From NCBI GenBank assembly GCA_022578605.1, contig MU394102.1:124001-188000 (forward strand): DNA of 64,000 nucleotides, read 5' to 3'. This stretch comes from Camillea tinctor. Lineage: Eukaryota; Ascomycota; Sordariomycetes; Xylariales; Xylariaceae. Shown in pieces: positions 47,201-58,454 of the stretch (positions are counted from its first letter, which is position 1; each line of letters begins with the position of its first letter). A model generated the notes under the pieces. That model was given only the letters and a program-made list of their open reading frames with translations, did not search any database and had not been told where the DNA came from. The translations under genes were made by a program, and so were the position numbers.

Positions 47201-48611
47201 GCTAGACTCAAAATGAGATAGATTGATTCAGGAGTGAGTAACGTACCCAGAAGATCGTGAAGGAAGGACAGAGCAAAGAGAGGAAGAGAGAAAGGGTAAT
47301 GGGGAAAAAAGGGGGCGAAGGAAGGGAAGAGAAAGACCAAAGACACGTGGCTCACTATGCTGTACGACACATCATCAAAACCATAGGATGAACATACGCG
47401 TTGCGATTTCTTATGGGCGCGTTTGCGTGATTGTCATCATTCTCTTCCAGATCTCCCAATTCGATCTCCTTCCTTCTCTCCCCCCTTTCTCTGTCCGTCT
47501 CACCTTCCGTACACGTTACACAAGGGCATTGTACATCACCAGAATTTTCGGGAAGAACGGGGAGTCTTTCTGTCTTAGTCAAAATGTCTCAGACGGTGTC
47601 TCGCTTTTCTCCGTGGGCCGTCACAATACGACCGAGGTATCCGGAATAGCGACACAGAGAGAAACGAAAGTAGTTAGTTTAGTCAGGTAGGGCCTTCAAG
47701 ATGGACCGCCAGCTCAGCGACCTAAGGCTGACCACCCCGACGATTCCAACACATGTTCGTCGACCTCAAGCGCGAGACGAGGGGGTGGAATTGTGCTCCG
47801 TGGTTTCCACATTGTCGGGACAAGCGTAATATTCCACAACGTCAGTTGTACCTGCGTGACGTAGGTACATAAAATTTGAGAAATTTTGAGCCTGTCGCTT
47901 GTGATGATACCTGAATGTTGAGGCAAGAAAACCTGAGGACACTACTAAAGCTCACATCTTAACTAAGAAGGTGATTAATAAGTCATGCTTGGGAGTAGGA
48001 AAGAGTATTAGGGACTGGCCTTATAGAAATTAGACTGGCTATGGATAGAGTAGTGCTCAGAGACCCCTATTCAAAACACCAAAGTAGTGGACTGATAACA
48101 GTGAGAGAGGAGGGTGAAAAACCAGGCAATGTTGATGCGGACTTGGAATATGGAGTAGTGCAGTATGTATAATATGATCTCAAAAATTGTAGTTCCACGA
48201 TAGTGCGATTCTTCGAACTAAATGTTGCTACGGAGGAATCCTTTGCTCTCAGTACCAGCGAAGGGCTATAATGACTAGAAGGTGGTAACACAACTACGCA
48301 TAACCGCAAAAACAACGGCTGTAGTCGATGGTAGGCGAGTCGATACGTTCCTGAGCGAATGCTGGATTGATCCTCACCTGCTTTGGATTTCATCGACTCC
48401 TTTTCAACACCGAAAGCATACTGCTTCACCTCCGTCATATACATTACTCTCAAATATGCAATCCCCTCCAGACACCCTGCTGCTAAAAGGGGCTTAATCT
48501 ATACTCAATACTGTCTCGGCTAGACCTCCCATCGCCGCTGATTCTCCCGCCTGTACTGACTCTCAAAATAATCGGCAACAGATAATCGTAAGGCTGCGGG
48601 CTTCGAGATTC
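44242..48611. other. Gene-free block, part 4
   Basis: No supported gene. Pyrimidine-rich tracts are frequent (45530-45580, 46970-47060, 47140-47172, 47425-47510). A 72-codon plus frame at 45498-45716 has a hydrophobic leucine run near its N-terminus but arises from a CT-rich tract, so I do not call it. The last few hundred bases before 48611 are probably the 3' UTR of BBC1. Confidence 0.45.
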
Positions 48612-51600
48612 CTAGTCCTGAGAACTCCACCCGACCCAGCTGCGCGGCATCACACGCCATATCTTGACTTCACCGCTCCTAAGATCATCTAATTTGAAAC
48701 TCTCCTGCTTGACCTTCTTGCTCTCGCGACCCTGTTCCCAGGCTCGAACTTTCTTTTTGGTGCCGTCCCATTCAGAAACAATAGCCACATGATCTGGCTT
48801 GCCTACTTCCATTGTGTATTTGGCATGCATAGGACCATGTTTTCCTTGAAACTTGGCATTACGGATAGATATAATATCACCTGACCTAATTTCATCGTTT
48901 AATTGCGTTGAGGCGTTGGCGAGGTTCGAATATACCAAGGCTCCATAGGCACGAGTGCCAACAGGCAAAAGAGCGCCGCTAAGTGGCCGAAGTAGTTCAA
49001 AGATAAGAGCATTAGGAGTTCCGTCGCCAACTACAGAATCTTTCTTTGCCGCAATCGCGGTGGCTATTTGGCGACCAAACCGTTCATATGCTTCCTCAAG
49101 CTCATCTTGACGAAGTGTCCGAGGTGGCACCTCGTGTCGTTGTTCAAGTTCAATGTTTGATGGATCTTGCGGGTCAAAGAGAACAGTAATTACGGTCTGT
49201 GAGTAGTCTTGGAAGAGAATACAGAATTCCTTGGTAACCAGAACTTGGCCTTCGGCCGTTGTAGATTGCGACTCGTGGCACTCAAAGTGAATATCCTTTC
49301 GGCCCTGGAAAACAGGAGGTAGAGTATTTGGCGAACGCCACCATTGTGTGTGACTAGCCAAGTCAACATCATTTGCCATAAAACCGGTCTCCATCGACGG
49401 TCGGGTTACATCGACTGATCTCCTTCCTACACCACCTGGTCTCTGAATGTCAAGAGATTGCCGGAAACCAGGAAGTCCAGACTTGGCAGCAGACGGTGGC
49501 GCTGGTGGAGGTCCCCTTCGATCAGGTGGCGGTGGAGGAGGGGCTTGATACGAAGGTCCTGGCTCCGGTACAGGTGCGGGTTCCTCGGGCAAAATTACAG
49601 TGTGGTTTGCTGCCGTAGTGGGACTTTGCATTGCATTATAATTGTATGGGTCATAATCATCGTTATCATATGTGTACGATACTTCTTTAGCCGGCGGAGG
49701 AGGTGGCGGAGCGGCTCGGGGTACATCCGCTGATGGTCTAGAGTTCGGTGGTGGCTGGCTGGGAACCGGGGGCGGTCCAGTAGTTGGTGCTCCAGCAGGG
49801 GCACGAGGGGGTATAGAAGGAACTTCAGTAGCTGGTGAGCGTACGGATGTACTATCAAAGCTAGATTCCCGCGCATGTGCCTTGAGCGCATCCTTGTGAT
49901 GCACGGAAGACGCAATGTCGGTATCGTAATCGCCTTCATACTCAGTAACCTCCCCTTCCTCACCGTTATCTAAGGCGCCTGGCCTCATTGGCGGGGGAGA
50001 CCGGTCATCAGCTGTGGAAGGTCGGCTCGAAGCACCACCTGGGGGCGGAGGAGGTGGCGGACGACTTTGTGTCGGGGGAGGCGGGGCACCAGTCGGAATA
50101 GGGGGTGGTGGCCGACTGCTTCTCTTGCTCTGGGGAGATAAAGGAGGTGAGGATGGGGTGCCTTCCCCAAACGAATTACGTTTACCAGTCGCCGGTGGTG
50201 ATTTTGGAGCTACAGGCGCAGCCAGGGGAATAGTGGGTGGCGCCTCGCCTGGTGCCATCCCGAGAGCTCTCTGAGGACCCTCAGATACCTCATCATCGGA
50301 CTCGGATCCAGCACTGGGAGATTTGGCACCAGCTGGTGGAGGCGGTGGAGGGGGCCGAGCTAAACGAGGACTTAGTCTATATCACATTTTTGTTGATAGG
50401 AAAACAACCTACATTCGGTGGGAACTGGAGGGGGTGCAGGCCGTCCACCAGGGACAGGAGGCGGACCGCCAGGCGGTGAATTAGGAGCTGCTATTACGTT
50501 ATTATTTTGTATTACCACTATAGTGGTAGGGCTGTCAAGGTCAAAGAAACTTACGTTCTGTCGCCATGCTATTCTGTTCATTCGCTGCAACGGGTGTGGT
50601 TTCTTCTCTGATTGACTCTTCAGCAGCTTCCTCTTCCTGCTGCAGTTTTGGTCTACCCATGCCTGGCAAAGCCATCATGGTAGGCACCGGAGGAGCCATT
50701 GCTCTAGGCGAAGCTGGTCTCTCCGATACTTCGCTAGAACGGCGTTCGGATGAGGGAGCAGGCTTCGGTTTCTTGATTGGCTGTGCACCGCCCATAGGCA
50801 TCATGCCCGGTGGACCGAACATGCCAGCCATACCCATGCCGCCGCTCATCTTGGCCATCCGAGCACGGAGCTCTTGCTTCCGCCTGACCTCAGGGTCAAG
50901 TTCTTCTTCCTCCTCTTCCTCGCCCTCTTCGCCCTCGGGTTCAGGGGGTTGAGGGACATTCTTGGGCTTCTCATCACCATCTTCCTTTTCGGTAAGGTCC
51001 TCCTGCCCTTCAGTAGTGTCTCCTGCACCAGACATGTCCGCTTCATTTCCGTCATTCTCCACTGGTCCTGAAGCGGATTTCCGTCTAATGCTCAATGACT
51101 GTCTTGTCGGACGGGTTTCGTCTAATGATTTCTTGGGAGCACTCTCGCCCGTATCGCTACGCTCCAGCGGCGGGGGTGAAGCTACTGCCTCACTTAGTCC
51201 ACCGGCTTCTTGTGTAGCCTCGCTATCCGTGCGCTTCTTCGGCGGACGCTTGGGCTTTTCTTTTTTGGCAACAGCGTCGGCATGACGTTGTGCGGCCTCG
51301 GCCTGCTGCTTCTGGAGCAAGGCAATACGTTCTTTCAAGCTAGTAGGTTTAGGTTGGTCATCTTCCTGCTCCTCCGAAGCCCCGGGAACCACCCCGGCCC
51401 TCTCGGCATTTTCCATAGATTCCGCCTGCGCCTCCTTAATTTCGGGATCTTCGTCCCGCCTGTAGACTTTCGCAGTTGGGACATTTTGGGGAGGTGGTAC
51501 ATAAGCATTCCTGCTCGGTGGCGGGGCGACGAAAGGTTTCTTGATAAAACCCGATGAACCTGAGCCCAGCCCGCTAGGCTTAAAGGGAGCAACTGGTGGG

Positions 51601-52289
51601 GCAGTAGGTTTATTGAACGCAGCTATGCGGTCTTTAAAGGAATTACTACTAGGCTTCGTTGTTACCGGAGGTGGCGTTCGCGTCTGCGCTGGAGGTTGAA
51701 CTTGCGCCGGAGCCTTGGGCGGCAGCGGTTGAGCCACGGCAGGCGGGCTGAATCGTTGGGCAGCTGGGGGTGGACTGATTGGTGGAGAGACCTTGGGCTC
51801 GAAAGGGGCAGGAGCCGGTACAGGAGCAGTCTCGGGAGGGCTGGCTACGGGCACAGCTGGAACTCGAGGCGAGCGAGTTTCACTAGCCATAGAGGGCCGA
51901 GGAGAAGTAACGGGGGTTGCTTCATGGACATCGTGCTGTGCCTGTGCCGAGTTATCCACCGGCGGCGATCCAGGGGCAGCAGAGGAGGGAAGCGGAGGGG
52001 GAGGAGCACTGGTAGCAGCAACAACCTCTGCAGCCGCAGCAAGTTCTGGCTCCTTCTTTCGAACTCTCGTCGGTCGCGGTGGGGCAGTGGGTTCGTACTT
52101 CTCCACGAAGTTTCGCGGAAATATTCCCTCATACTTTACACCCGAGTCGTCTACATATTCTCCGCCATACCAGTCAGCGTCCTCGTCATCGGTGACGGTT
52201 ATGATCTGGCCAACGGCGAAAGGTAGGTCGTCCTCGTGGTTGGAGCTGTACTCGTAGACAGCCTTGACTCTAAAGGGCACGGCAGTCAT
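48612..52289 (-). CDS. BBC1: Actin-patch SH3 protein BBC1 (Mti1) orthologue
   Basis: In yeast, Bbc1 sits at cortical actin patches and restrains type I myosin/WASP-driven Arp2/3 activity during endocytosis. Three exons, 52289-50555, 50490-50413 and 50359-48612, join in phase 1 twice to 1,186 residues, close to yeast Bbc1. An N-terminal SH3 domain covers about residues 3-70 (RVKAVYEYSSNHEDDLPF, ADWYGGEY, GIFPRNFVEKY). A very long disordered Pro/Glu/Lys-rich middle follows, with many polyproline stretches. The tiny second exon (78 bp) codes only Pro/Gly-rich sequence. The last 260 residues form the conserved Bbc1 C-terminal domain (THTQWWRS-like ASHTQWWRSPNTLPPVF, KEFCILFQDYSQTVITVLFDP, GDIISIRNAKFQGKHG). 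Long opposite-strand frames here are mirror images of the low-complexity coding. Confidence 0.93.
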
Positions 52290-53532
52290 GGTGGGTGGCT
52301 CAGCGTTGCAAGCTGCCGAAGCTTGGCGTTGAGAGCTCTGGAGGTAAGTTGCGGGGGGGGGGGATGATCGAGTGCGATGGAGAAGGATAGAAAGTAAAAT
52401 TGAGATAAATTGTGTCAAGGAGGTTTCTCGGGTGGCGGGTTTTGGGGGTTTGGGTTTGGACTTGGTTTAGGGGTTGATTTGGAAAAAAAGAAAAAAAAGA
52501 AGAAGAAAAGAGTAAGTGTAAATCGAAGATGATCCTGGTATGTTTGAATACAGATAAAATCGAGAACAATGAAAGAGGAAGAAAAAAAAAGCCCAGCGAT
52601 CGCGACTCTCAAACCGAAATGGGACGCTTGAGGCTGAGCAATTACAAGCAGCCTGTCAGAGGTCGCAGCTACAGCAAGTCGACGTCAGCGCATGAACGGG
52701 TTACCTAACCCTGTAATTTATGTTGTTTTGCTGTTTCTTGGAAGGGTTTCCCAACCTTACCTTACCAGAGACCCCGACCAGAGCTGAGCAAGAGGGTGTA
52801 AAATGCTGCAAGTAGATAGAGCATAGGAAGGGATTTAAATTAATAAGAAGAGCATTGACGTACAAAGCCGGACGATTATGGTTGAGAGCAACGGTCACCA
52901 TCAGGTTCGAGGGCTTTGAAGTTCTTGGTGGAAGGACAAGGACGAAGAAGTGTGGGTGTGAGTGTGGGTGGTGGGTGTGGGTGTGGGTGTGAATGTGGAT
53001 GTGGATGTGTACTATGTGGATGTGGGTTGTCCCAGAGATTGGATGCCTTGATGAAACATTGAGGGAGAAGGGGATTACAGGTTAGGATATGTCCCCTCCA
53101 CTGTAGCCTGCTGTAAGTAAGGTGGTAAAAGGTAACTACCTAATTACCCAAGTTAGGACCTAATCTAATTTACTGCTTACCTTCTTACACTAAACTTTCC
53201 CTCTCTGTAATTGCGTAGCCAATGACGAAAGCTCCTTGTGGCGATTCCTTGTGGCTCGGTTACCTACACCACCCATGTCTACGGTACGGTACTTGCTTAC
53301 TTAGGTAGGTACCTAGAGACGCAAATGTGGCGTACATACACACAAAGCACATCATCGAACTATTGAAACTTGAACCTTTACTGTATCCACCAAACTTACC
53401 TATCTGTACCAATATTTACATACTTTGTTTTTATTGTATTTATTTTACGTTCCCTTTTTATTTCTTTTTCCTCTTCCAAACCATCTATCATATCCCATCC
53501 CTCTTCGAAAAAAGAAAAAAAAAAGAATAATC
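52290..53532. promoter_or_regulatory. Divergent promoter region BBC1 / RTR1
   Basis: 1.2 kb between two divergent genes. Purine runs on the plus strand (52480-52600) are the pyrimidine-rich leader of BBC1, and a T/C-rich tract (53420-53510) precedes RTR1. A GTGGGT/GTGGAT repeat lies at 52951-53029 and TAGGTA motifs near 53300-53315. Confidence 0.55.
52951..53029 (+). repeat. GTGGGT/GTGGAT minisatellite-like tract
   Basis: About 80 bases of G/T-rich hexamers with A interruptions in the divergent intergenic region. It is strongly strand-asymmetric. Confidence 0.7.
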
Positions 53533-54525
53533 ATGTCATCGGAACCCAAAAAGCCAAAGGGCATCCTCAAGAAGCCCACCACTACGACGAGCACCACCAC
53601 CTCCTCCTCCGACTCTTCCATCTCTCGCCGTCAACCGCCCAAGTCCGACCCCCGCGACGTCGCCATCCAGCACGCGCGCATCATCCACTCCCGCCGGGAA
53701 GTCGAGGAGCAAATCTCAGACTCCATCATCGAGCTATCGTGGTTCCCGCCATCCTGTTCCCCCGTGCCCACCCCCACCCCCGAGTACGACGCCTCGCGCC
53801 CCTGTCCCGAAGACGCCGACGCCTTCAAGCGTCTGGTGCGCCTCTACCAGCCGGGCGACTACGACGACCTGATCGAGGAGCGCAACGCCAACGGGCTGTG
53901 CGGGTACGCGCTCTGCGGCCGCGCGCGCACGCGCGTGGCCCAGAAGGGCGAGTTCAAGCTCGTCAACTACGGCCGCCGCGACTTCAACATCGTGCCCAAG
54001 CGCGAGCTCGAGAAGTGGTGCTCCCAGCGCTGCGCCCGCCGCGCCATGTTCGTCAAGGTCCAGCTGAACGAGACCGCCGCCTGGGAGCGCGCCGGCATCA
54101 GCGCCATTCAGATCGACCTGCTCGAGGAGGAAGAGGAGCAGCAGCAGCAGGAGCGGAACGCCCAGGCTAAGACCAAGGCCAATGGGGATGCAGATGCGGA
54201 TACAACCCAGGCAGCCGCCCAGCTCGCTAAAGAAGTCGAGAATCTGAAGATCGAGGCCGAGCAAAAAGCTGCTCAGGACGCCCGCGACCTTGCCATAGAA
54301 AGGGGCGATACCACCAAGGAAAAATTAGCGAAGAGGCCCGTCCAAGTCACAATCAGAGAAAAGAAGGTGATGATGGCTGCACAAGAACCATCCCTAACGC
54401 AAGGTGACGAGGGACACCTGGTGCTTGACGGCTACAAGACCAAATTTGATCCAAAAACAGAAAGCATTAACAAAGGCAGCAACTTAGCAGAAGTGGCAGA
54501 AAAGAACACGCCGGACACCAAATAA
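53533..54525 (+). CDS. RTR1: RTR1/RPAP2-type RNA polymerase II CTD phosphatase
   Basis: Rtr1/RPAP2 proteins shuttle between nucleus and cytoplasm, dephosphorylate the RNA polymerase II C-terminal repeat and help import the polymerase. It is a single exon of 330 residues from ATG 53533, with the context AATAATCATG. The zinc-finger ligands are visible: C-X4-C in GLCGYALCGR (about residues 121-130) and C-X3-C in WCSQRCARRA (about residues 163-170), separated by YGRRDFNIVPK. Upstream is a helix, HARIIHSRREVEEQISDSI. The first 35 residues are Lys/Thr/Ser-rich. The region after residue 195 is a charged Glu/Gln/Ala-rich coiled-coil-like tail. Bases 53640-54150 are far more GC-rich at third positions than the tail. 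Confidence 0.88.
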   Translation: MSSEPKKPKGILKKPTTTTSTTTSSSDSSISRRQPPKSDPRDVAIQHARIIHSRREVEEQISDSIIELSWFPPSCSPVPTPTPEYDASRPCPEDADAFKRLVRLYQPGDYDDLIEERNANGLCGYALCGRARTRVAQKGEFKLVNYGRRDFNIVPKRELEKWCSQRCARRAMFVKVQLNETAAWERAGISAIQIDLLEEEEEQQQQERNAQAKTKANGDADADTTQAAAQLAKEVENLKIEAEQKAAQDARDLAIERGDTTKEKLAKRPVQVTIREKKVMMAAQEPSLTQGDEGHLVLDGYKTKFDPKTESINKGSNLAEVAEKNTPDTK

Positions 54526-55151
54526 TCGCCGGATGGCGTCTATGCTATTTCACGCATTTCCAGGCGTTTTGTAAGGTTTACTATGCTGCACCATGATATA
54601 TATGCCCCAACTGTTGCAGAATGAATTCAAGGCACCAGGGATCCCTCCACTAGATATCTGCATGTAGACGAGACTCCTCGAATACAATCCTATTCTAGTT
54701 TATGGGATGTCCTCTGAGTGTAGTAAGTAGCCTTGCCAGGAATAATGTGAGTAAAGCGGGGAACTGGGTAGGTAGTGGGCAATCTCTTCCAAGCCAAGCA
54801 CTTGCAATCGATTATTGTTGTCATCTACAAATCACTCTGTCGGTATACCTATAGACGGCAGGTGGTGGTAGTAAGAAGATTATGCCCATTTGGTGAGTGA
54901 TTTCCAGGGAGGATAGGTCATCACGCAGTCGTCAGTGGGACGTAGTATTGGCTATCAACCGTCATCTCCAGGCAGACTAGAGAATCCGGGACACCTTTGT
55001 GGGAGATCACGAAGTTTATTCGCAGATCTAAAGTGCACGTACTATCCTTTATGTAAATACCGTGCCCTATAGCCATATGACCATTGCCAGTTGCCCAAAA
55101 TCAACCGAGGCGCCCATCCCATCTCCTTACGTTATTCATATTACACACCGT
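54526..55151. other. Convergent spacer, no gene
   Basis: 626 bp between the 3' ends of RTR1 and the eS17 gene. It is AT-leaning with no coding or repeat signal, and presumably both 3' UTRs. Confidence 0.55.
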
Positions 55152-55734
55152 TCAGCGGGCGGCACGGTCACCGAATCGTCGAGGTCGCTCGGCGGTCTGC
55201 TGCTGGGTGACGGGGACGACGTTGACGGGGATGTTGTCGAACTAGATCATGTCAATAATCAAAACACCAGTATGGATCCAGTATAGGGAGGGGAAAGATG
55301 TTGCACGTACACCAAGGTGCTTCAGCAGGTCCTTAGTCTCGGTGTCGATATCCAGCTGACCAGTCTCGCTGTTCTGGGTGAAGTCGAGAGCAGAAACCTC
55401 AGGCACGTACTGATCCTTTCGTTCTCTCTCCTCTTCCTGCAGCTTGAAGGAGATACCACGAACAGGACCACGCTGAATACGCTTCATAAGATGGGTAGTG
55501 TAACCAGCGATCTGGGGGTTGGGTGTGAGCAAGGCCGTTTCCAATTCTGTAGACTTCACAACCCAACGGGTAAGTGGTTTGATTTACCTTGTTGCGCAAT
55601 CGCTTGGAAGCGATGATAGCGACCTCGTCAACCACACGCTTGTTGATGTCGAAGTCCAGAGTGAGGCGCGGGTAGTAACGCTCAATGATGTTCTTGGCCG
55701 ACTTCTTGACGGTCTTAGTTCGGACGCGACCCAT
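55152..55734 (-). CDS. RPS17: 40S ribosomal protein eS17 (RPS17)
   Basis: A component of the small cytosolic ribosomal subunit, near the head. Exons 55734-55588, 55511-55311 and 55241-55152 are each a whole number of codons and join to 145 residues, the normal length. The sequence is highly conserved: [43 protein letters not shown], the join to [21 protein letters not shown], and a C-terminus [13 protein letters not shown] ending FGDRAAR. Donors are GTAAAT and GTACGT, acceptors CCCCAG and ATCTAG. Homopolymer A and T runs upstream (55868-55881 and 55940-55955) resemble the nucleosome-depleting tracts seen at many ribosomal protein promoters. Confidence 0.97.
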
Positions 55735-56417
55735 TTTGGCGGTTTGGTGTAATAGATAGGTACTGAAAAGGTTCTTGTTTCGTTACCTGAGGATGGTCGC
55801 TGGGCGATGGAAGGCTAGGTTAGCGTGAAGATGAGGTTGATGGTGATCCCGAAGTGTTGTAATAAAGCAAAAAAAAAAAAAAGGTCGCGAAAATAATTCA
55901 TTGAGGGGAGTTAGTTTTTTCTTAGTAAGGTAGTTTTTTAGAGTTTTTTTTTTTTCTTGTGTGGACGGAATTCGGTAAAGCTCCTAATCCTATGGATGTA
56001 GGGCGGCACTAATGGAAGTACCTAAGTACATAGCCAGGCTGGAGGTGGGGGGAAGTTAGAGAGGTCCCACTAAGTAGCTCGATAGAACAACTTGAGTATT
56101 TGATTGGTTCAATTGGGGATCACCTCAACCAGCTGTACATCAGCTGGCATCTATTATAACCTAGGTAGGATGTGAGTCTTCTACCGTCATAGGTTATGTG
56201 GTATAACCGTGAATTCTTCTTCATACAGAGGACTAAGTAACCTACTACAAGGCAAATGTGTATCTGGGTATATACAGAAAGGTTCATGTTCATGTTTTTG
56301 TTAGATGCCCTGTCCATTGACTAATTCTCGAGGAACCGGCCTCCATATATATAATAACTATATTTACATACATTTCCCCCATCTCCGTCTCCTTGTTTTA
56401 CAAGTCTTTCAGGTCGG
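55735..56417. promoter_or_regulatory. eS17 promoter and MRP51 3' flank
   Basis: The region upstream of the eS17 gene, which also reaches the 3' end of the next minus-strand gene. It contains a 14-bp A run (55868-55881) and T-rich stretches (55915-55960), likely promoter-associated. An alternating AT tract lies at 56345-56362. No gene is seen. Confidence 0.5.
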
Positions 56418-57863
56418 TCAAGTTCCTCGAGTCAAGTCCTCGAAGCCCATACCATAGGTTGCTGAGCCTCCTTCAGCATAGGTCCGAACGATGGGGCGCG
56501 TACTCGGGGAACGAGGCACCTCTGACCTCTTAATTCCTTTCTTATGCGCCCCATAGACATCTGCCCCGTCCTCTCCTATCATCTCCTTCGCAATTAATGT
56601 AGCCATGGATTTATGAGGGTCTGTTGCTATGATCTTGATGACACCATTGGGGCCAATAGTAGCATACGAAGGCTCGAGATAGATCTTCGAACCGCCACGC
56701 TGTTCGAGATCGAATTGGTGCAGATGCTTATCACCGGGTTTGGGTTTGGAGGCGAACGAGGCGCGATTGTTGAAGACAGTGTCCCCATACGGTGTCTCAG
56801 GGACAAAGCCTGCGAGACCAAAAGACGGGAAGAAATGAGCCACTGCCATGTTTCTTGGCATCAGTACTCTCGCCTTGACAGGGGCGTGATTCAACTGGGG
56901 TCCGTAGATAGGATGGTTTTCCAGGAAGTTTCGTGTTCGTAGGTATGATATACCAGCAGAAGGGTGTGTAATAGGTGGCCCAGTATAGCTGTAGGGGCTA
57001 CCCTTGGTCACATTTCTGCTCTGGCCAGGGGCCATACGACCCAGACCCATTAACGCGAGCTCAGTCGTGACCGGCGCAAGGTCCAGAAAACGGCTGACAT
57101 GAGTATACAGCTCTGTGCGCTCTTCCCGCAGCCGTTTGAGTTCTTCCATAAGCTGTTCGTCCGTTATGCTCTCAGCAGTAACTGTTTCCGATGTCTCTCC
57201 AGTCCCCTTTTCCAGAACCGATCTCTGTCCCTTGTTCGTTAACGTGGTAGCGAGGTGTTCTTTCAAATACGCACGGAATTCCGATCGCCTGGTCCGCACA
57301 GTCTTTTCGAGGTATTTGTTGAAATCACCATCCGTCATGCCCGCAAGCCATGGTCCCTTGAACCTCCATCTCTTGGTCTCTAGTTCGATGGCCTGGTCTT
57401 GGTCGAAAGCTAGCACATCGCCATCCTCCTCAAACACCGACTTCGGACTGATGGTCGCCTCTCGCGAGGCTCTGGGGTCCTCCGGGGGTACAGATATAGG
57501 AAGATGCATTTCCTGGTATTTCTTGAGGGTAATTGTATGATCCGAGGCAGACACGAAATCGGTGACGTGCTCTATCGAGTCAACCTGCTTGACACGGATG
57601 AGGGGAATAGTACTTTTAAGGGTAGTTCTCAAAGGAAGCGGTCTTTTGAAACCCCAGTCGCCCGTCATTCGCGATGTAGCAGGCGTCGTAACAGAGAGGT
57701 GCGTGGGAAAGTTGGTGGTAGCCGAGGCGTTGTAATGCTTCGTCGCATTGGCGAAGTTGCCAGAAGGACCGGGTATCGGGGCTGGCATAGAGAACATACG
57801 AGATGATCTCAGAAGCGCAGCCCCTGGAGACACCGTCGCTCCAGACACCGTCGCTCCAGACAT
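56418..57863 (-). CDS. MRP51: Mitochondrial small-subunit ribosomal protein MRP51 (bS1m)
   Basis: A component of the mitochondrial small ribosomal subunit; in yeast Mrp51 is needed for translation of mitochondrial mRNAs. It is a single exon of 481 residues. Family signatures in order: SPGAALLRSSRMFSMPAPIP, NATKHYNASATTNFPTHLSV, RMTGDWGFKRPLPLRTT, VKQVDSIEHVTDFVSASDHT, and a C-terminal half with FPSFGLAGFVPETP and IKIIATDPHKSMATLIAKEM. The N-terminus contains a tandem 15-bp duplication (57841-57855 repeats the preceding unit) that codes SGATV twice. The N-terminal 20 residues lack acidic residues, in keeping with mitochondrial import. The gene diverges from the NECAP-like gene across 591 bp. 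Confidence 0.9.
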   Translation of the reverse strand: MSGATVSGATVSPGAALLRSSRMFSMPAPIPGPSGNFANATKHYNASATTNFPTHLSVTTPATSRMTGDWGFKRPLPLRTTLKSTIPLIRVKQVDSIEHVTDFVSASDHTITLKKYQEMHLPISVPPEDPRASREATISPKSVFEEDGDVLAFDQDQAIELETKRWRFKGPWLAGMTDGDFNKYLEKTVRTRRSEFRAYLKEHLATTLTNKGQRSVLEKGTGETSETVTAESITDEQLMEELKRLREERTELYTHVSRFLDLAPVTTELALMGLGRMAPGQSRNVTKGSPYSYTGPPITHPSAGISYLRTRNFLENHPIYGPQLNHAPVKARVLMPRNMAVAHFFPSFGLAGFVPETPYGDTVFNNRASFASKPKPGDKHLHQFDLEQRGGSKIYLEPSYATIGPNGVIKIIATDPHKSMATLIAKEMIGEDGADVYGAHKKGIKRSEVPRSPSTRPIVRTYAEGGSATYGMGFEDLTRGT

Positions 57864-58454
57864 TGTGGCGATCCAGGCTCGTGGAGGAGCTCAATGGTGT
57901 CGGTGTTCTCGGAAGCTGGTACTTTGAAGCTGGAGATTTTCTGGTGGGGGCATGACCTATTTGCGCTTCTCGATAAATGGATTCGAACCTTATCCATCAA
58001 AACCTTATGTAATACACTAACTCCGTAACTACCTAGGTAAGGCAAATCATTGGTCCCACAAGCATCAATCCCACAACCCCTGTTCTGCCAGACCTGGTGC
58101 CAGGTGCCCCTCCATGCCATTCAAATGGTGCCCAATTACGGAGTATGGCTGGTGAATAAAAAGCCACCGCCGCCTATCAACGACTACTATGTATGTACCT
58201 AACATCCATTAGGTACCTAAGTACCTACCTAAAACTTAGTACGTAGTAGATAATTGTTAGTAAATGCCTACTACCTACTAATACATAGTAGGTACCTAAA
58301 TGGTTACCCCTGAATCCCCCGACTCGACCCTCACCCCAACAACATTCTTTGTGCCTTTAGTAGGTATCTGCTTACCGAACGAGTGAGCAAGAGGATTGAT
58401 ACATTCTCCTAAACCCCCCAATGTTTTCTTATTTCAACCATCTATATATACAAG
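57864..58454. promoter_or_regulatory. Divergent promoter MRP51 / NECAP-like
   Basis: 591 bp shared upstream region. It contains a cluster of TAGGTA/TACCTA motifs at 58195-58310, including overlapping palindromic arrangements, and one palindromic copy at 58029-58038. No gene is seen. Confidence 0.55.

Noticed and set aside
49458..52257. Several long plus-strand Gly/Ser/Arg-rich frames opposite BBC1
   Set aside because: They mirror the Pro/Glu-rich low-complexity coding of BBC1.
57970..58000. tRNA-like GGTTCGAATCC on the minus strand
   Set aside because: The T-loop-like string has no matching acceptor, D or anticodon stems around it.
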